NCBI GenBank assembly: GCA_965228165.1
Contig: CBDDHB010000002.1
Coordinates: 434,001-498,000, forward strand
Origin: Oleispirillum sp965228165
Lineage (GTDB): Bacteria > Pseudomonadota > Alphaproteobacteria > Rhodospirillales > Rhodospirillaceae
Direction of reading: 5' to 3'
Length of the DNA: 64,000 nt
Part shown: piece by piece, positions 17,188 through 25,894 of the stretch
How positions within the stretch are numbered: position 1 is the stretch's first letter
Layout: each line of letters starts with the position of its first letter
The notes under the pieces: model-generated
The model's database searches: none
Told to the model about the DNA's origin: nothing
Seen by the model: only the letters and a program-made list of their open reading frames with translations
Translations under genes and position numbers: made by a program

Positions 17188-18702
17188 TTAATTTGCGGCA
17201 AGGCCGCGCAGAACCTCGGGCAGCGTCTCGGGGATGTCCTCGGCGATCAGGCCGGGGCCGAAGCGCCGGGCGGCGTCGCCGTGCAGCCAGACCCCGGCGG
17301 CGGCGGCGGCCAGCGGCGCCATTCCCTGCGCCATCAACCCGGCGACGATCCCCGCCAGAACGTCGCCCGATCCGGCGGTGGCCAGGGTCGGCGGCGCGTT
17401 GTCGTTGATCAGGGCCGCGCCGTCGGGGGCGGCGATCACCGTGTCCGACCCCTTCAGAACGACGACCGCGCCCGCGCGCGCCGCCGCGCGCCGCGCCGCG
17501 TCCAGCCGGTCGCGGGCGGCCAGGTCGGGAAACAGGCGGGCGAATTCCCCGGCGTGCGGAGTCAGAACCACCGGCGCGGCGATCATCCGGAACAGGGCGT
17601 CGGGACCGTCGGCGAAGGCGGTCAGCGCGTCGGCGTCCAGCACCGCCGCGCGTCCCGCCGCGAGGATTTCGGCGACGCGCGAGCGCAGGCGCGGCGCATC
17701 GCCGTGGCCGGGACCGATCAGCACGACGTTGCGGCGGGGATCGGCGAGCGCGGCATGGAACACTCCCTCCCCCGCTTCGCTGGCGTCGGCAAGGACGATC
17801 GCGCCGGGCGCGTCGGCGGCGAACAGGGCATGGGCGGCGGGCGGACAGACCACGGTGACCAACCCCGCCCCGGCGCGCCGCGCCGCCCGCGTCGCCAGCC
17901 GCGCCGCGCCGGTCATTTCGCCGCCGACCACCAGCAGATGCCCACGGGTGTACTTGTGCGCGGCGGGCCCCGGTTCCGGCAACCGCCACAGGTCAGGGCG
18001 GTTGAGCCAGACCCGCGCCCCCAGGCCAAGCGCCGCCGCCTCCGGAATACCGATGTCGGCGACCACCGTCTCGCCGCACAAATCGCGCCCGGGCAGCAAC
18101 GTGTGCCCCGGCTTCAAACGGAAAAAGGTCACGGTCAGGTCGGCGGGCGCGGCGCACCCCAGCACCCGCCCGGTGGCGCCGTCGATACCGCTGGGAATGT
18201 CCGAAGCCACCACCGGCAGGCCGCTCCGGCACAGGGCGGCGACGGTCTCCGCCGCGGCGCCGTCGAGCGGACGGTTCAACCCCGCGCCGAACAGCGCGTC
18301 CACCACCAGCTCCGCCCCCTCCAGACAGGTGGGGCGCAACGGCTCCGGAGATTCCCCCCAGGCCGCCAGGAAATGCGCCGCGTCGCCACGAAGCCGCGCC
18401 GGATCGCCGAAGGCGGAGACCCGCACCGGCCAGCCCGCCGCGCGCAGGGCGATGGCGACGACATAGCCGTCGCCGCCGTTGTTGCCCGGCCCGCACAGGA
18501 CGATCGCCGGGCGCGGCGACCAGTGGGCGACGATCTCGCGGGCGATGGCGCGGCCCGCGTTGTCCATCAGGGCGACGCCGGGGATTCCGGCGGCGGCGCG
18601 GCGGTCGGCCTCGCCCATTTGCTCCGGGGTCAACAGCAGGAACGGCGAGGACTCCCCGGCGGAAAACGGCGTCTCGTCGGAAGATCGGGCGTATCCGGAC
18701 AT
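17188..18702 (-). CDS. nnr: Bifunctional NAD(P)H-hydrate epimerase / ADP-dependent NAD(P)H-hydrate dehydratase
   Basis: 504-residue metabolite-repair enzyme that restores damaged NAD(P)HX to NAD(P)H. N-terminal YjeF_N epimerase domain (about 20-230) with the loop VLCGPGNNGGDGYVVA and SDIPSGIDGATG. The C-terminal ribokinase-like dehydratase domain (about 240-500) has VVGGEMTGAARLA, VLTPHAGEFARLFP and the catalytic region TAGSGDVLAGIVAGL. Start ATG 18702 (MSGYARSSDE) has GAGG five to six bases upstream. Stand-alone transcription unit, divergent from dadA. Confidence 0.95.
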   Translation of the reverse strand: MSGYARSSDETPFSAGESSPFLLLTPEQMGEADRRAAAGIPGVALMDNAGRAIAREIVAHWSPRPAIVLCGPGNNGGDGYVVAIALRAAGWPVRVSAFGDPARLRGDAAHFLAAWGESPEPLRPTCLEGAELVVDALFGAGLNRPLDGAAAETVAALCRSGLPVVASDIPSGIDGATGRVLGCAAPADLTVTFFRLKPGHTLLPGRDLCGETVVADIGIPEAAALGLGARVWLNRPDLWRLPEPGPAAHKYTRGHLLVVGGEMTGAARLATRAARRAGAGLVTVVCPPAAHALFAADAPGAIVLADASEAGEGVFHAALADPRRNVVLIGPGHGDAPRLRSRVAEILAAGRAAVLDADALTAFADGPDALFRMIAAPVVLTPHAGEFARLFPDLAARDRLDAARRAAARAGAVVVLKGSDTVIAAPDGAALINDNAPPTLATAGSGDVLAGIVAGLMAQGMAPLAAAAAGVWLHGDAARRFGPGLIAEDIPETLPEVLRGLAAN

Positions 18703-18821
18703 ATAAGCCTCTGCGGCATTGCGCGGCGCGAACGATGCGGCTTTAATGTAGCGCGCCGGAAGGGCGGGAAGAACCATTCTTCCGGCGATGGTTCCTGTTT
18801 TTGTTCGCAAGGCTGTTCCCC

Positions 18822-20084
18822 ATGCGCGTGATCGTTCTCGGGGCCGGAGTGGTCGGCGTCTCCACCGCCTATGCCTTGGCCCGGCGCGGCGCCGAAGTCC
18901 TCGTCCTCGACCGGCGCGACGCCCCGGCGATGGAGGCCAGTTTCGCCAACGGCGGCCGGATTTCCGCCTGCCACGTCACCCCCTGGGCCACCCCCAACAC
19001 GCCGCGCCAGTTGGCGAAATGACTGGGCCGCCCCGACGCGCCGCTCTATCTGCCGTTCTGGAAACCGGACCTCGACCTCTGGCGTTGGGGCCTGCTGTTC
19101 CTTGCCAACACCTCGGCGACACGAAGCTGCCGCAACCTGGAACGCGCCTTGCGCGTCGCCCTGCACAGCCGCGCCGTGATCAAGCGCTGGCGCGGCGAAC
19201 TCGGCCTGAACTACGACGCGCTATCGCGCGGCATCCTCAACTTCTATCGCGATCCCCGCGAATTCGACGCGGCGATCCGTTCCAACGCGGCGATGAACGC
19301 CCACGGCCTGGATCGGAGCGCGAAAACCCCCGACGAGTGCGTCGCCCTGGAACCCGCCCTCGCCACCGTGCATCCGCAGTTGGTGGGCGGCATCTTCAGC
19401 CCGTCGGACGAAAGCGGCGACGCCTTCCGGTTTGCCCAAGCATTGGCGAAAGAGGCGGAAAAGCTGGGCGTGACGTTCCGCTTCGGCACGGCGATCGCCG
19501 GACTGGAAACCAGCGGCAAGACACTGGCGGCAGTGCGGTTGGAAGACGGCGAACGCCTGCCTTGCGACGCGGCGGTGGTCAGCCTGGGCAGCTTCAGCGG
19601 CAGGCTGACGCGAAGCGTCGGATTCGGCCTGCCGATCTATCCGGCGAAGGGATACTCGATCACCGTCTCCACCGCCGGGCACGCGGGCGCGCCCACGGTC
19701 AGCCTGATCGACGACGAAAACAAGATGGTCTTCTCCCGCTTCGGGGAACGCCTGCGCGCCGCCGGAACCGCCGAACTCAACGGCTGGAGCGACGCGATCG
19801 TGCAGCGCCGCGCCGACGTCATCCTGACCAAGACCCGCGCCCTGTTCCCCGACACCTCGGACTACGCCGAACCGAACTTCTGGGCGGGGCTACGCCCCTC
19901 CACCCCGGATTCCGCGCCAATCATCGGCAAAACCCCGGTGAAGGGCCTGTGGCTGAACACCGGCCACGGCACCCTGGGCTGGACGATGGCCGCCGGATCG
20001 GGCGACGTCATCGCCGACGCGGTCCTCGGCCTGCCCGCCGCCATCGACCTGGACGGCCTGAGCATGGATCGCTTCGGAAAATAA
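18822..20084 (+). pseudogene. dadA: D-amino-acid dehydrogenase (DadA), interrupted by an in-frame TGA
   Basis: Membrane-associated FAD enzyme that oxidises D-amino acids such as D-alanine. The Rossmann motif VLGAGVVGVSTAYALARRG opens the frame. The same frame runs to 20084, ending with the FAD-binding GLWLNTGHGTLGWTMAAGSG, but a single TGA at 19020-19022 splits it after RQLAK. In relatives this position is a conserved tryptophan (LKWLGREDAP-type motif; here K-stop-LGRPDAP), so the lesion is one TGG-to-TGA change. Without it the protein would be about 420 residues. Readthrough or a base-call error cannot be excluded. Confidence 0.88.
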
Positions 20085-20090
20085 CCGCCG

Positions 20091-20888
20091 TCAGCGCTTC
20101 TCCCACGGCGGGGCACCGGAATCCGGCACGCCGCCGTGCCGCCGCCGTTGCGACGGCATGTAGATCGGGGTGATCGCGAAAGCCTGGCTGCGCGCCGCCT
20201 GGAACAGCTTCACGTCGCCGCGCTTCAACAGGAAGATCAGGCCGCACCCGGCGACGAAGCCGCCGATATGGGCGAAATACGCCACCCCGCCCTGCACCCC
20301 CGGCGGCACCTGCAACCCGGAGATCGTCTGCATCAGGAACCAGCCGAACAGAATCGCTGCGGCGGGAACGCTGATCACCCGGAAAAAGATCAGCACCACC
20401 ACCAGGGTCCGGACGTTGGCCCTGGGATAGAGCAGCGCATAGGCCCCCAGAACCCCGGCGATCGCCCCCGACGCGCCGACCATCGGCACCGTCGATTGGA
20501 TGTCCAGAACCGACTGGAACAGCGCCGCCGCATAGCCGCTCAACCCATAGAACAGAAGATAGCGGAAACGGCCCATCGCCTCCTCGACGTTGTTGCCGAA
20601 GATCCACAGGAACAGCATGTTGCCGCCCAGGTGCAGCCAGCCGCCATGCATGAACATCGAACTCGCGGGAGAGGCCCAGGCGGGGATGGCGCGGTATTCC
20701 GGCGGCAGTTCGGCGCCCCCCAGAAACAGTTGCGGCACCACCCCGTACTGCACCGAAACCAGTCGCGCCTGCGCCTCGGGCAGTCCCGACTGCCAGACGA
20801 ACACGGCGACGCAGGCGACGATCAGCGCCCAGGTGACGAAGGCGGGCCGCCGCGCCGGATTGTCGTCGTAAAGCGGCAGGAAGAACAT
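20091..20888 (-). CDS. Rhomboid-family intramembrane serine protease
   Basis: 265 residues with six or more hydrophobic helices. The full rhomboid set is present: H81 and N90 in HGGWLHLGGN, catalytic serine S140 in GASGAIAG, catalytic histidine H207 in AHIGGFVAG. It would cleave membrane-anchored substrates within the bilayer; the substrate is unknown. It is the last gene of a tight minus-strand run (OYE, DUF1887-like, MscS, rhomboid) and its stop lies 6 bases from the dadA stop. Confidence 0.93.
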   Translation of the reverse strand: MFFLPLYDDNPARRPAFVTWALIVACVAVFVWQSGLPEAQARLVSVQYGVVPQLFLGGAELPPEYRAIPAWASPASSMFMHGGWLHLGGNMLFLWIFGNNVEEAMGRFRYLLFYGLSGYAAALFQSVLDIQSTVPMVGASGAIAGVLGAYALLYPRANVRTLVVVLIFFRVISVPAAAILFGWFLMQTISGLQVPPGVQGGVAYFAHIGGFVAGCGLIFLLKRGDVKLFQAARSQAFAITPIYMPSQRRRHGGVPDSGAPPWEKR

Positions 20889-20904
20889 CGCGAAGGCTTC
20901 CCTT

Positions 20905-21747
20905 TCAGGCGGCGGGGACGGCCAGAACGGCCAGGGCGGCGCGCACCGCGTTCTGTTCGAAGCGGATCGCCTCGCGCGTCGGCAGGAAGGCGGTGACGTT
21001 CATCCGCACCCGGCCCTCGTTGGTGGTTTCGAAGACGATCACCGGGTCCACCCCTTGCAAATCCAGCCCGGCCTTGCGTTCGATCGTTTCGTTGTAGCGG
21101 CGGGCGAGATCGGCATGCGGCGCCATATCGTTCCGCAGCGAGTCCAGAACCACCCGTTCCAACTGCGTGAAGTCCCGTTCCGCGTCGAAGACCAGCGAGA
21201 ACTTGTGATAGACGTACCGGCCGTAGAAGGTCTCGTTGCGCACCGGCTGGGAGAGGAACACCGCGTTGGGGATGGTCACCAGACGCCCGGTGAATTCATA
21301 GGAACGGCCGTCGGAATGAATCTCCTGCAAGGTGATCGACAGCAAATCCATCGCCACCACCTGGCCGCGCGTCTTGTCGATTTCCACCCAGTCGCCGACG
21401 CGCGCCGAATTCGACACCAGACGCACCACGCCGCCGGAGAGGCACATGATCAGTTCCTTGGTGGCGATGATGATCGCCACCGCGAAGGCGGTCAGCGACA
21501 GCGCCAGGGTCTTCAGCGACGGCGCCCAGATCGCCACCAGACCGACGAAGACGATCAGGAAGGCGGCGTTCTTCACCTTGGCCAGGACGCGCCACTGCTT
21601 TTCGCTGATGAACTGCTGGCGACGGCGCAAATAGCGCTCGAACAGGGTGCGGCCGATCACCACGACCACCACCAGAAGCACCGACAGAACGATCTCCAGC
21701 GCCGGGAGGCCGCCCCAGTCCAACGTGAAGAAACGCCCCCAGGTCAT
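20905..21747 (-). CDS. MscS-family mechanosensitive ion channel
   Basis: 280-residue membrane protein: helices near 15-35, 60-80 and 82-105, then the MscS beta domain with GDWVEIDKTRGQVVAMDLLS and the family motif VTIPNAVFLSQPVRN. It probably acts as an osmotic release valve in the inner membrane. It lacks the long periplasmic domain of MscK-type channels. It lies 18 bases after the DUF1887-like gene and 16 before rhomboid. Confidence 0.93.
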   Translation of the reverse strand: MTWGRFFTLDWGGLPALEIVLSVLLVVVVVIGRTLFERYLRRRQQFISEKQWRVLAKVKNAAFLIVFVGLVAIWAPSLKTLALSLTAFAVAIIIATKELIMCLSGGVVRLVSNSARVGDWVEIDKTRGQVVAMDLLSITLQEIHSDGRSYEFTGRLVTIPNAVFLSQPVRNETFYGRYVYHKFSLVFDAERDFTQLERVVLDSLRNDMAPHADLARRYNETIERKAGLDLQGVDPVIVFETTNEGRVRMNVTAFLPTREAIRFEQNAVRAALAVLAVPAA

Positions 21748-21765
21748 TGTTTTCCCTTTATTCCG

Positions 21766-22599
21766 TTACGGAACGAGCACGATGGAGCCGCGAAGTCCAT
21801 GAACCGGGTGCTCGGGCGCGGGGATTTCCTCCGCCCGCAGGTCCTGCACCACCCTGGTCATGTAGGGCAGCAGACGCCGCCAGGGAAGGTCCTCCAGGCC
21901 CAGGACGTAAACGTCGAGCGCCCGCGCCTTGCCCAGGATGCTGCCGTAACGCGCCTGCCCGTTGTCGTCGGAAAAGGCGGTGGTGGTGAACAGGAAGGCG
22001 CTGTCCCAGGGATAGCCGTACTGATCCTGCGCGTTGTCGATCTCGTTGAGGAAGTTGATCAGCGCGCCGCGATAGTTCTGCGTCGCCGAGACATTGGGCG
22101 CGGGTTTCATCGCCTTGCACGAGGCGAAGGCGAGACGATTGCCGATGCGGGCGATGATGTCGATCTCGTTGTCGCCCTCGAAGGCGTCAATCCGCCAATG
22201 GATGCTCTGATGGAAGGTCGCGGCGTCCGCCCCCGCGCCCAGGAAGGCGGCGTACACGTATTCCTCCAGCCACTGGCCGCGCAGGAACTGATCGGCGTCG
22301 TGGGAGGCGGGGTGAACCCCGCCGCCGCGCTGCGGCAACAGCAGGCCCGCGCCTTCCAGATAGTCGCGGACCGCCCGTCCCTGCGCCGCCGCCTGGGAAT
22401 GCGTCCGATGCATCAGGGAACGGCGCAAGGCGTCGTATTCGGCGAAATGTTCGGCAAGAAAGCGCGCATGGGGGAACCAAATGCGGGCGCGCCGCTTTTC
22501 CTCGGGCGAAAGCTCGCCATTGAGGGTGACCCCCCTGCCCTCCAGCAATCGTCTCAGTTGGTGCATGCCGCCCCCCCCCGTTTCCATCATTGATGCCAT
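21766..22599 (-). CDS. DUF1887 / Card1-like PD-(D/E)XK nuclease-fold protein, no CARF domain
   Basis: Up to 277 residues. The C-terminal half resembles the nuclease domain of the CRISPR ancillary protein Card1: FLRGQWLEEYVYAAFL, then NEIDIIARIGNRLAFASCK. The aspartate of EID and the lysine of SCK fit a PD-(D/E)XK core, but the usual glutamate of ExK is serine. The N-terminal ~100 residues are helical and do not look like a CARF domain. Two starts are possible: 22599 (MASMM) or ATG 22566 (MHQLRR), with a nine-G tract between them. No CRISPR locus is in the window. The family assignment is from motif recall, so moderate. Confidence 0.6.
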   Translation of the reverse strand: MASMMETGGGGMHQLRRLLEGRGVTLNGELSPEEKRRARIWFPHARFLAEHFAEYDALRRSLMHRTHSQAAAQGRAVRDYLEGAGLLLPQRGGGVHPASHDADQFLRGQWLEEYVYAAFLGAGADAATFHQSIHWRIDAFEGDNEIDIIARIGNRLAFASCKAMKPAPNVSATQNYRGALINFLNEIDNAQDQYGYPWDSAFLFTTTAFSDDNGQARYGSILGKARALDVYVLGLEDLPWRRLLPYMTRVVQDLRAEEIPAPEHPVHGLRGSIVLVP

Positions 22600-22626
22600 C
22601 GGAGGGCGGCGATCACAACCGGTCTC

Positions 22627-23676
22627 TCAGGGCAGGACGGGATAATCGGTATAGCTCTTCGCCCCCGCACAGTAGAGAGTCTCCATGTCGAGCGGATTGA
22701 GCGGCGCGTCCTCGGCCAGGCGGCGCACCAGATCGGGATTGGCGATGTAGGCCTTGCCGAAGGACACCGCGTCCGCCTCGCCGCTGTCCAGCAGCACCTG
22801 GGCGGAAACCTTGTCCAGTCCCTCGTTGGCGATGAAGACGCCGCCGAAGATCTGCTTCAGCAGCGGCCCGATCCGACCCGGCCCCATGTGCTCGCGGGCG
22901 AACAGGAAGGCGATGCCGCGCCGCTTCATCTGTTCGGCGACATAGCCGAAGGTCGCGGGCGGATTGGAGTCCCCCATGTCGTGGGCCCCCCTTGGCGCGA
23001 GGTGCAGGCCGACCCGGTCGGCACCCCATTCGGCGATCGCCGCGTCCACCACCTCGATCATCAGGCGGGCGCGGTTCTCCACCGGACCGCCGTAGGCGTC
23101 GGTGCGGCGGTTGGTCGAGTCCTGAAGGAACTGGTCCAACAAATAGCCGTTGGCGCCGTGAATCTCGACGCCGTCGAAACCCGCCGTCCTGGCGTTGGCC
23201 GCCCCCCGGCGATAGGCGGCGACGATCTCGGGAATCTCGTGGGTTTCCAAGGCGCGCGGCGTCGGATAGGGACGCTCCGGTCGGAGCAGGCTGACGTGCC
23301 CCTTCGCCGCGATGGCGCTGGGGGCGACCGGCGGCTGGCCGTTCAGAAACGACGGGTCGGAAATCCGGCCGACGTGCCAAAGCTGCATGAAGATCCGCCC
23401 GCCCGCCTTGTGCACCGCGTCGGTGACCAGCCTCCACCCGACCACCTGCTCCGCCGACCAGATGCCCGGCGTCGCCGCATAGCCGACGCCCGTCGGCATG
23501 ACCGACGTCGCCTCGCCGACGATCAGCCCGGCATCGGCGCGCTGCGCGTAATAGTCCGCCATCAGCGCATTGGGAGTGCGGGTTTCCCCGGCGCGGGCGC
23601 GAGTCAAAGGCGCCATGACGATGCGATTGGGCAGGGTCAGCGCGCCCAGGCGCAAGGGTTCGAACAGGGACGGCAT
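22627..23676 (-). CDS. Old-yellow-enzyme-type alkene reductase (NemA-like)
   Basis: 349-residue FMN-dependent NAD(P)H oxidoreductase that reduces activated C=C bonds or nitro compounds. Seen: LGALTLPNRIVMAPLTRARA at the N-terminus, the flavin/substrate-binding FDGVEIHGANGYLLDQFL, STNRRTDAYGGPVENRARL, and the C-terminal FGKAYIANPDLVRRL. Start ATG 23676 (MPSLFEPL) is typical. It heads a run of four closely spaced minus-strand genes. Confidence 0.92.
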   Translation of the reverse strand: MPSLFEPLRLGALTLPNRIVMAPLTRARAGETRTPNALMADYYAQRADAGLIVGEATSVMPTGVGYAATPGIWSAEQVVGWRLVTDAVHKAGGRIFMQLWHVGRISDPSFLNGQPPVAPSAIAAKGHVSLLRPERPYPTPRALETHEIPEIVAAYRRGAANARTAGFDGVEIHGANGYLLDQFLQDSTNRRTDAYGGPVENRARLMIEVVDAAIAEWGADRVGLHLAPRGAHDMGDSNPPATFGYVAEQMKRRGIAFLFAREHMGPGRIGPLLKQIFGGVFIANEGLDKVSAQVLLDSGEADAVSFGKAYIANPDLVRRLAEDAPLNPLDMETLYCAGAKSYTDYPVLP

Positions 23677-23806
23677 GGGAGGACACCTTTCGCTGGAGAG
23701 TTTCGTCGAAGACAGGTGATGTGTGCCGCCGCCCCCGGCTTGTCCAGGGCGGACCAGCGGGAAAACGCGCGCAGTGTGAAGCGGTTCTCGAAAAAATGTC
23801 GCGCCG

Positions 23807-24505
23807 TCAGCGGAGAAGAAGGACCAGCAGGGGGGCCGCAAGAACGTTGGCGACGCCGGAGAGAATCATCACCAGACCGGCGATCGAACCTTCCTCGCCG
23901 CCGATTTCGGTCGCCTTGGCGACGCCCGCGCCGTGCGCCCCCATGCCGAACAGGGAACCGCGCGCCATCGTCGAACGCAGCGGCAGCCACTTCAGCAGAA
24001 CCTCGCCCAGAGCGACGCCGATCACCGCCGTGACCACCACGAACACCGCCGTCAGGTCGGGCACGCCGCCGATGTCGTCGGAAACGATCAGGGCGAAGGG
24101 CATGCTCATCGAGCGCGGCAGCAGGCTCAAGCGCAAGGCGTCGGACAAACCGAGCAGGGAGGCGAGCGCCCAGGCCGAACCGATCGCCAGCGAACTGCCG
24201 ACCGCCACCCCCACCGCCAGAACCGGCCAATAGCGGCGGATCGCCGCGCGGTGTTCGTGGATCGGCAGGGCGAAGGCCACCGTCGCCGGCCCCAGCGCCA
24301 GCATCAGCCAGTGGGTGCCGCGAATGTAGGAGTCATAGCCCACCCGCGCCGACAGGGCCGCCGCCAGAACCAGAAGCGGCGCGATCAGAAGCGGCGACAG
24401 CCACCAGCGGGGAAAGCGGCGGTACAGGGCGCGCGCCGCCAGATAGGCGGCGATCGTCGCCGCCGACCAGAAGACCCCCGAGGCGAGGACGTCAACGGAG
24501 GGCAT
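23807..24505 (-). CDS. lrgB: LrgB/CidB-family membrane protein
   Basis: 232-residue protein with about eight hydrophobic segments. The family signature SMSMPFALIVSDDIGGVPDLTA and GVAKATEIGGEEGSIAGL identify LrgB (YohK in E. coli). These proteins act with LrgA/CidA; proposed roles are holin-like control of murein hydrolases or export of small carboxylates such as pyruvate. It overlaps lrgA by 14 bases and is translated after it. Confidence 0.9.
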   Translation of the reverse strand: MPSVDVLASGVFWSAATIAAYLAARALYRRFPRWWLSPLLIAPLLVLAAALSARVGYDSYIRGTHWLMLALGPATVAFALPIHEHRAAIRRYWPVLAVGVAVGSSLAIGSAWALASLLGLSDALRLSLLPRSMSMPFALIVSDDIGGVPDLTAVFVVVTAVIGVALGEVLLKWLPLRSTMARGSLFGMGAHGAGVAKATEIGGEEGSIAGLVMILSGVANVLAAPLLVLLLR

Positions 24506-24899
24506 GGCGCACCCACCAGCGATAGGACAGATCGACCGCCAGGGCGGTGCCCAGCATCACCGTCAGGGTGCCCAGCATCACCGCCGCGAACAGCTTGAGG
24601 CCGGTGACGCTCAACCACTCGGCGTGATCCATCACCGCCAGGACCGCGGGCACGAAGAACAGCAGCATCTCGCCGATCAGGAAACGCGCGCCGCGCCGCA
24701 CGCTGGCCGGACGCACCCAGCCCGAGGCGAACAGGGCCAGCATCAGCCCCAGGCCGACGATGGCCCCGGGAAACGGCAGGCCGAGAAGGCGGCTCGCCTG
24801 GTTGCCGACCAGCCAGACCGCCGCCAGCGCCGCCACCTGCGCGGCGCGGCTGCGCTGCATCTGGGCACGGAAAACGCGGACGAGGCGAAGCTGGATCAT
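24492..24899 (-). CDS. lrgA: LrgA/CidA-family membrane protein
   Basis: 135 residues, four hydrophobic helices, with the LrgA signature RLLGLPFPGAIVGLGLMLAL and FFVPAVLAVMDHAEWL. It forms a two-gene operon with lrgB. The operon is transcribed divergently from the LysR gene across a 122-base region that holds two matched dyads, so control by that regulator is likely. Confidence 0.9.
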   Translation of the reverse strand: MIQLRLVRVFRAQMQRSRAAQVAALAAVWLVGNQASRLLGLPFPGAIVGLGLMLALFASGWVRPASVRRGARFLIGEMLLFFVPAVLAVMDHAEWLSVTGLKLFAAVMLGTLTVMLGTALAVDLSYRWWVRHALR

Positions 24900-24949
24900 G
24901 GCCGGAACCTTTCAATCGAGAACACTTCTCAGATACGGCGAAACCGATC

Positions 24950-24995
24950 ATTCGTAAAATGAATTGATTGAATGTTAAGAATTCCATATTAGAAT
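24950..24995. promoter_or_regulatory. Double LysR-type operator in the lrgA-lysR intergenic region
   Basis: Two copies of the same dyad ATTC-N7-GAAT lie at 24950-24964 and 24981-24995, with centres exactly 31 bp apart (about three helical turns). Each fits the T-N11-A pattern of LysR-family boxes. They lie 27-72 bases ahead of the lysR ATG and 50-96 ahead of lrgA. The pattern is seen directly; binding by the adjacent regulator is inferred. Confidence 0.65.
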
Positions 24996-25021
24996 GGAGG
25001 GCGTCGAAACGGAGACCGTCC

Positions 25022-25894
25022 ATGGAACTGCGCACCCTTCGCGCCTTCGTCGAGGTGATCCGCCAGGGCGGCTTTTCCGCCGCCGCCAAGACGGCGTTCT
25101 CGACCCAATCGACGATCAGCAAGGCGATCCGCCAGTTGGAGGACGAACTGGGCACGCCTCTGATCGACCGCTCCCGCATCGCCCCCACCGCCGCCGGAGA
25201 GATCGTCTTTCGCCGCGCCCAGGCGATTCTGGCGGAGCGCGACGACCTGCTGCGCGAACTCGACGATCTGCGCGGCCTCAAGCGGGGCGCGTTGCGCCTG
25301 GGGTTGTCGCCGATCGGCGGCGGCACCCTGTTCGCGCCGCTGTTCGCGGTCTATCGCAAGCGCTACCCCGACATCGACATCCGGCTTCAGGAACATGGCA
25401 GCAAACGGTTGGAGGAGCTGCTGGAACAGGGCGAGTTGGACCTGGCCGCCTCGTTGCTGCCGATGGGCGGGGACTTCGCCTTCCAGGCGGTGCGGACCGA
25501 ACCGATGGTCGCCCTGCTGCCGCCCGGACATCCCGCCGCCGGACGCGCCGAGGTCGATCTGGCGGCGATCGGCGAGACCCCGGTGATTCTGTTCGACGCC
25601 GCCTTCGCGGTGAACCGGCTGATCGCCGACGCCTATCGGCGGCGCGGACGGACCCCGACCGTCGCGGCGCGCACCGCGCAGGTGGAATTCATGGTGCAGC
25701 TGGCGGCGGCGGGATTGGGGGTGGCCTTCCTGCCGCGTCTGATCGCGGCGGAACACCCCCATCCGGCGGTGCGCCAGGCGCTGCTCGCCGAGCCCGGAAC
25801 CGACTGGCGTCTCGCCCTGATCTGGCGGCGCAACGCCTTTCTGTCCGCCGCCGCGCGCGCCTGGCTGGAGCTTTCCCGCGAGATCTACGGCTGA
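25022..25894 (+). CDS. LysR-family transcriptional regulator (CidR-like)
   Basis: 290 residues. The N-terminal winged helix-turn-helix is clear (MELRTLRAFVEVIRQGGFSA, then STQSTISKAIRQLEDELGTP), followed by a periplasmic-binding-like effector domain from about residue 90. Divergent from lrgAB, the arrangement of CidR with cid/lrg genes, so it probably controls lrgAB. ATG 25022 is chosen because the usual N-terminus begins there. Its 3' end overlaps the end of the convergent gss gene by 10 bases. Confidence 0.9.
   Translation: MELRTLRAFVEVIRQGGFSAAAKTAFSTQSTISKAIRQLEDELGTPLIDRSRIAPTAAGEIVFRRAQAILAERDDLLRELDDLRGLKRGALRLGLSPIGGGTLFAPLFAVYRKRYPDIDIRLQEHGSKRLEELLEQGELDLAASLLPMGGDFAFQAVRTEPMVALLPPGHPAAGRAEVDLAAIGETPVILFDAAFAVNRLIADAYRRRGRTPTVAARTAQVEFMVQLAAAGLGVAFLPRLIAAEHPHPAVRQALLAEPGTDWRLALIWRRNAFLSAAARAWLELSREIYG

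Noticed and set aside
19020..19022. TGA in dadA as selenocysteine or reassigned Trp codon
   Set aside because: No selenocysteine-insertion-like hairpin is obvious, the family residue is Trp not Cys, and TGA serves as a normal stop in many other genes here.
23807..24899. lrgAB as a phage holin cassette
   Set aside because: No endolysin or phage genes nearby; LysR-linked chromosomal lrgAB/cidAB is the simpler reading.
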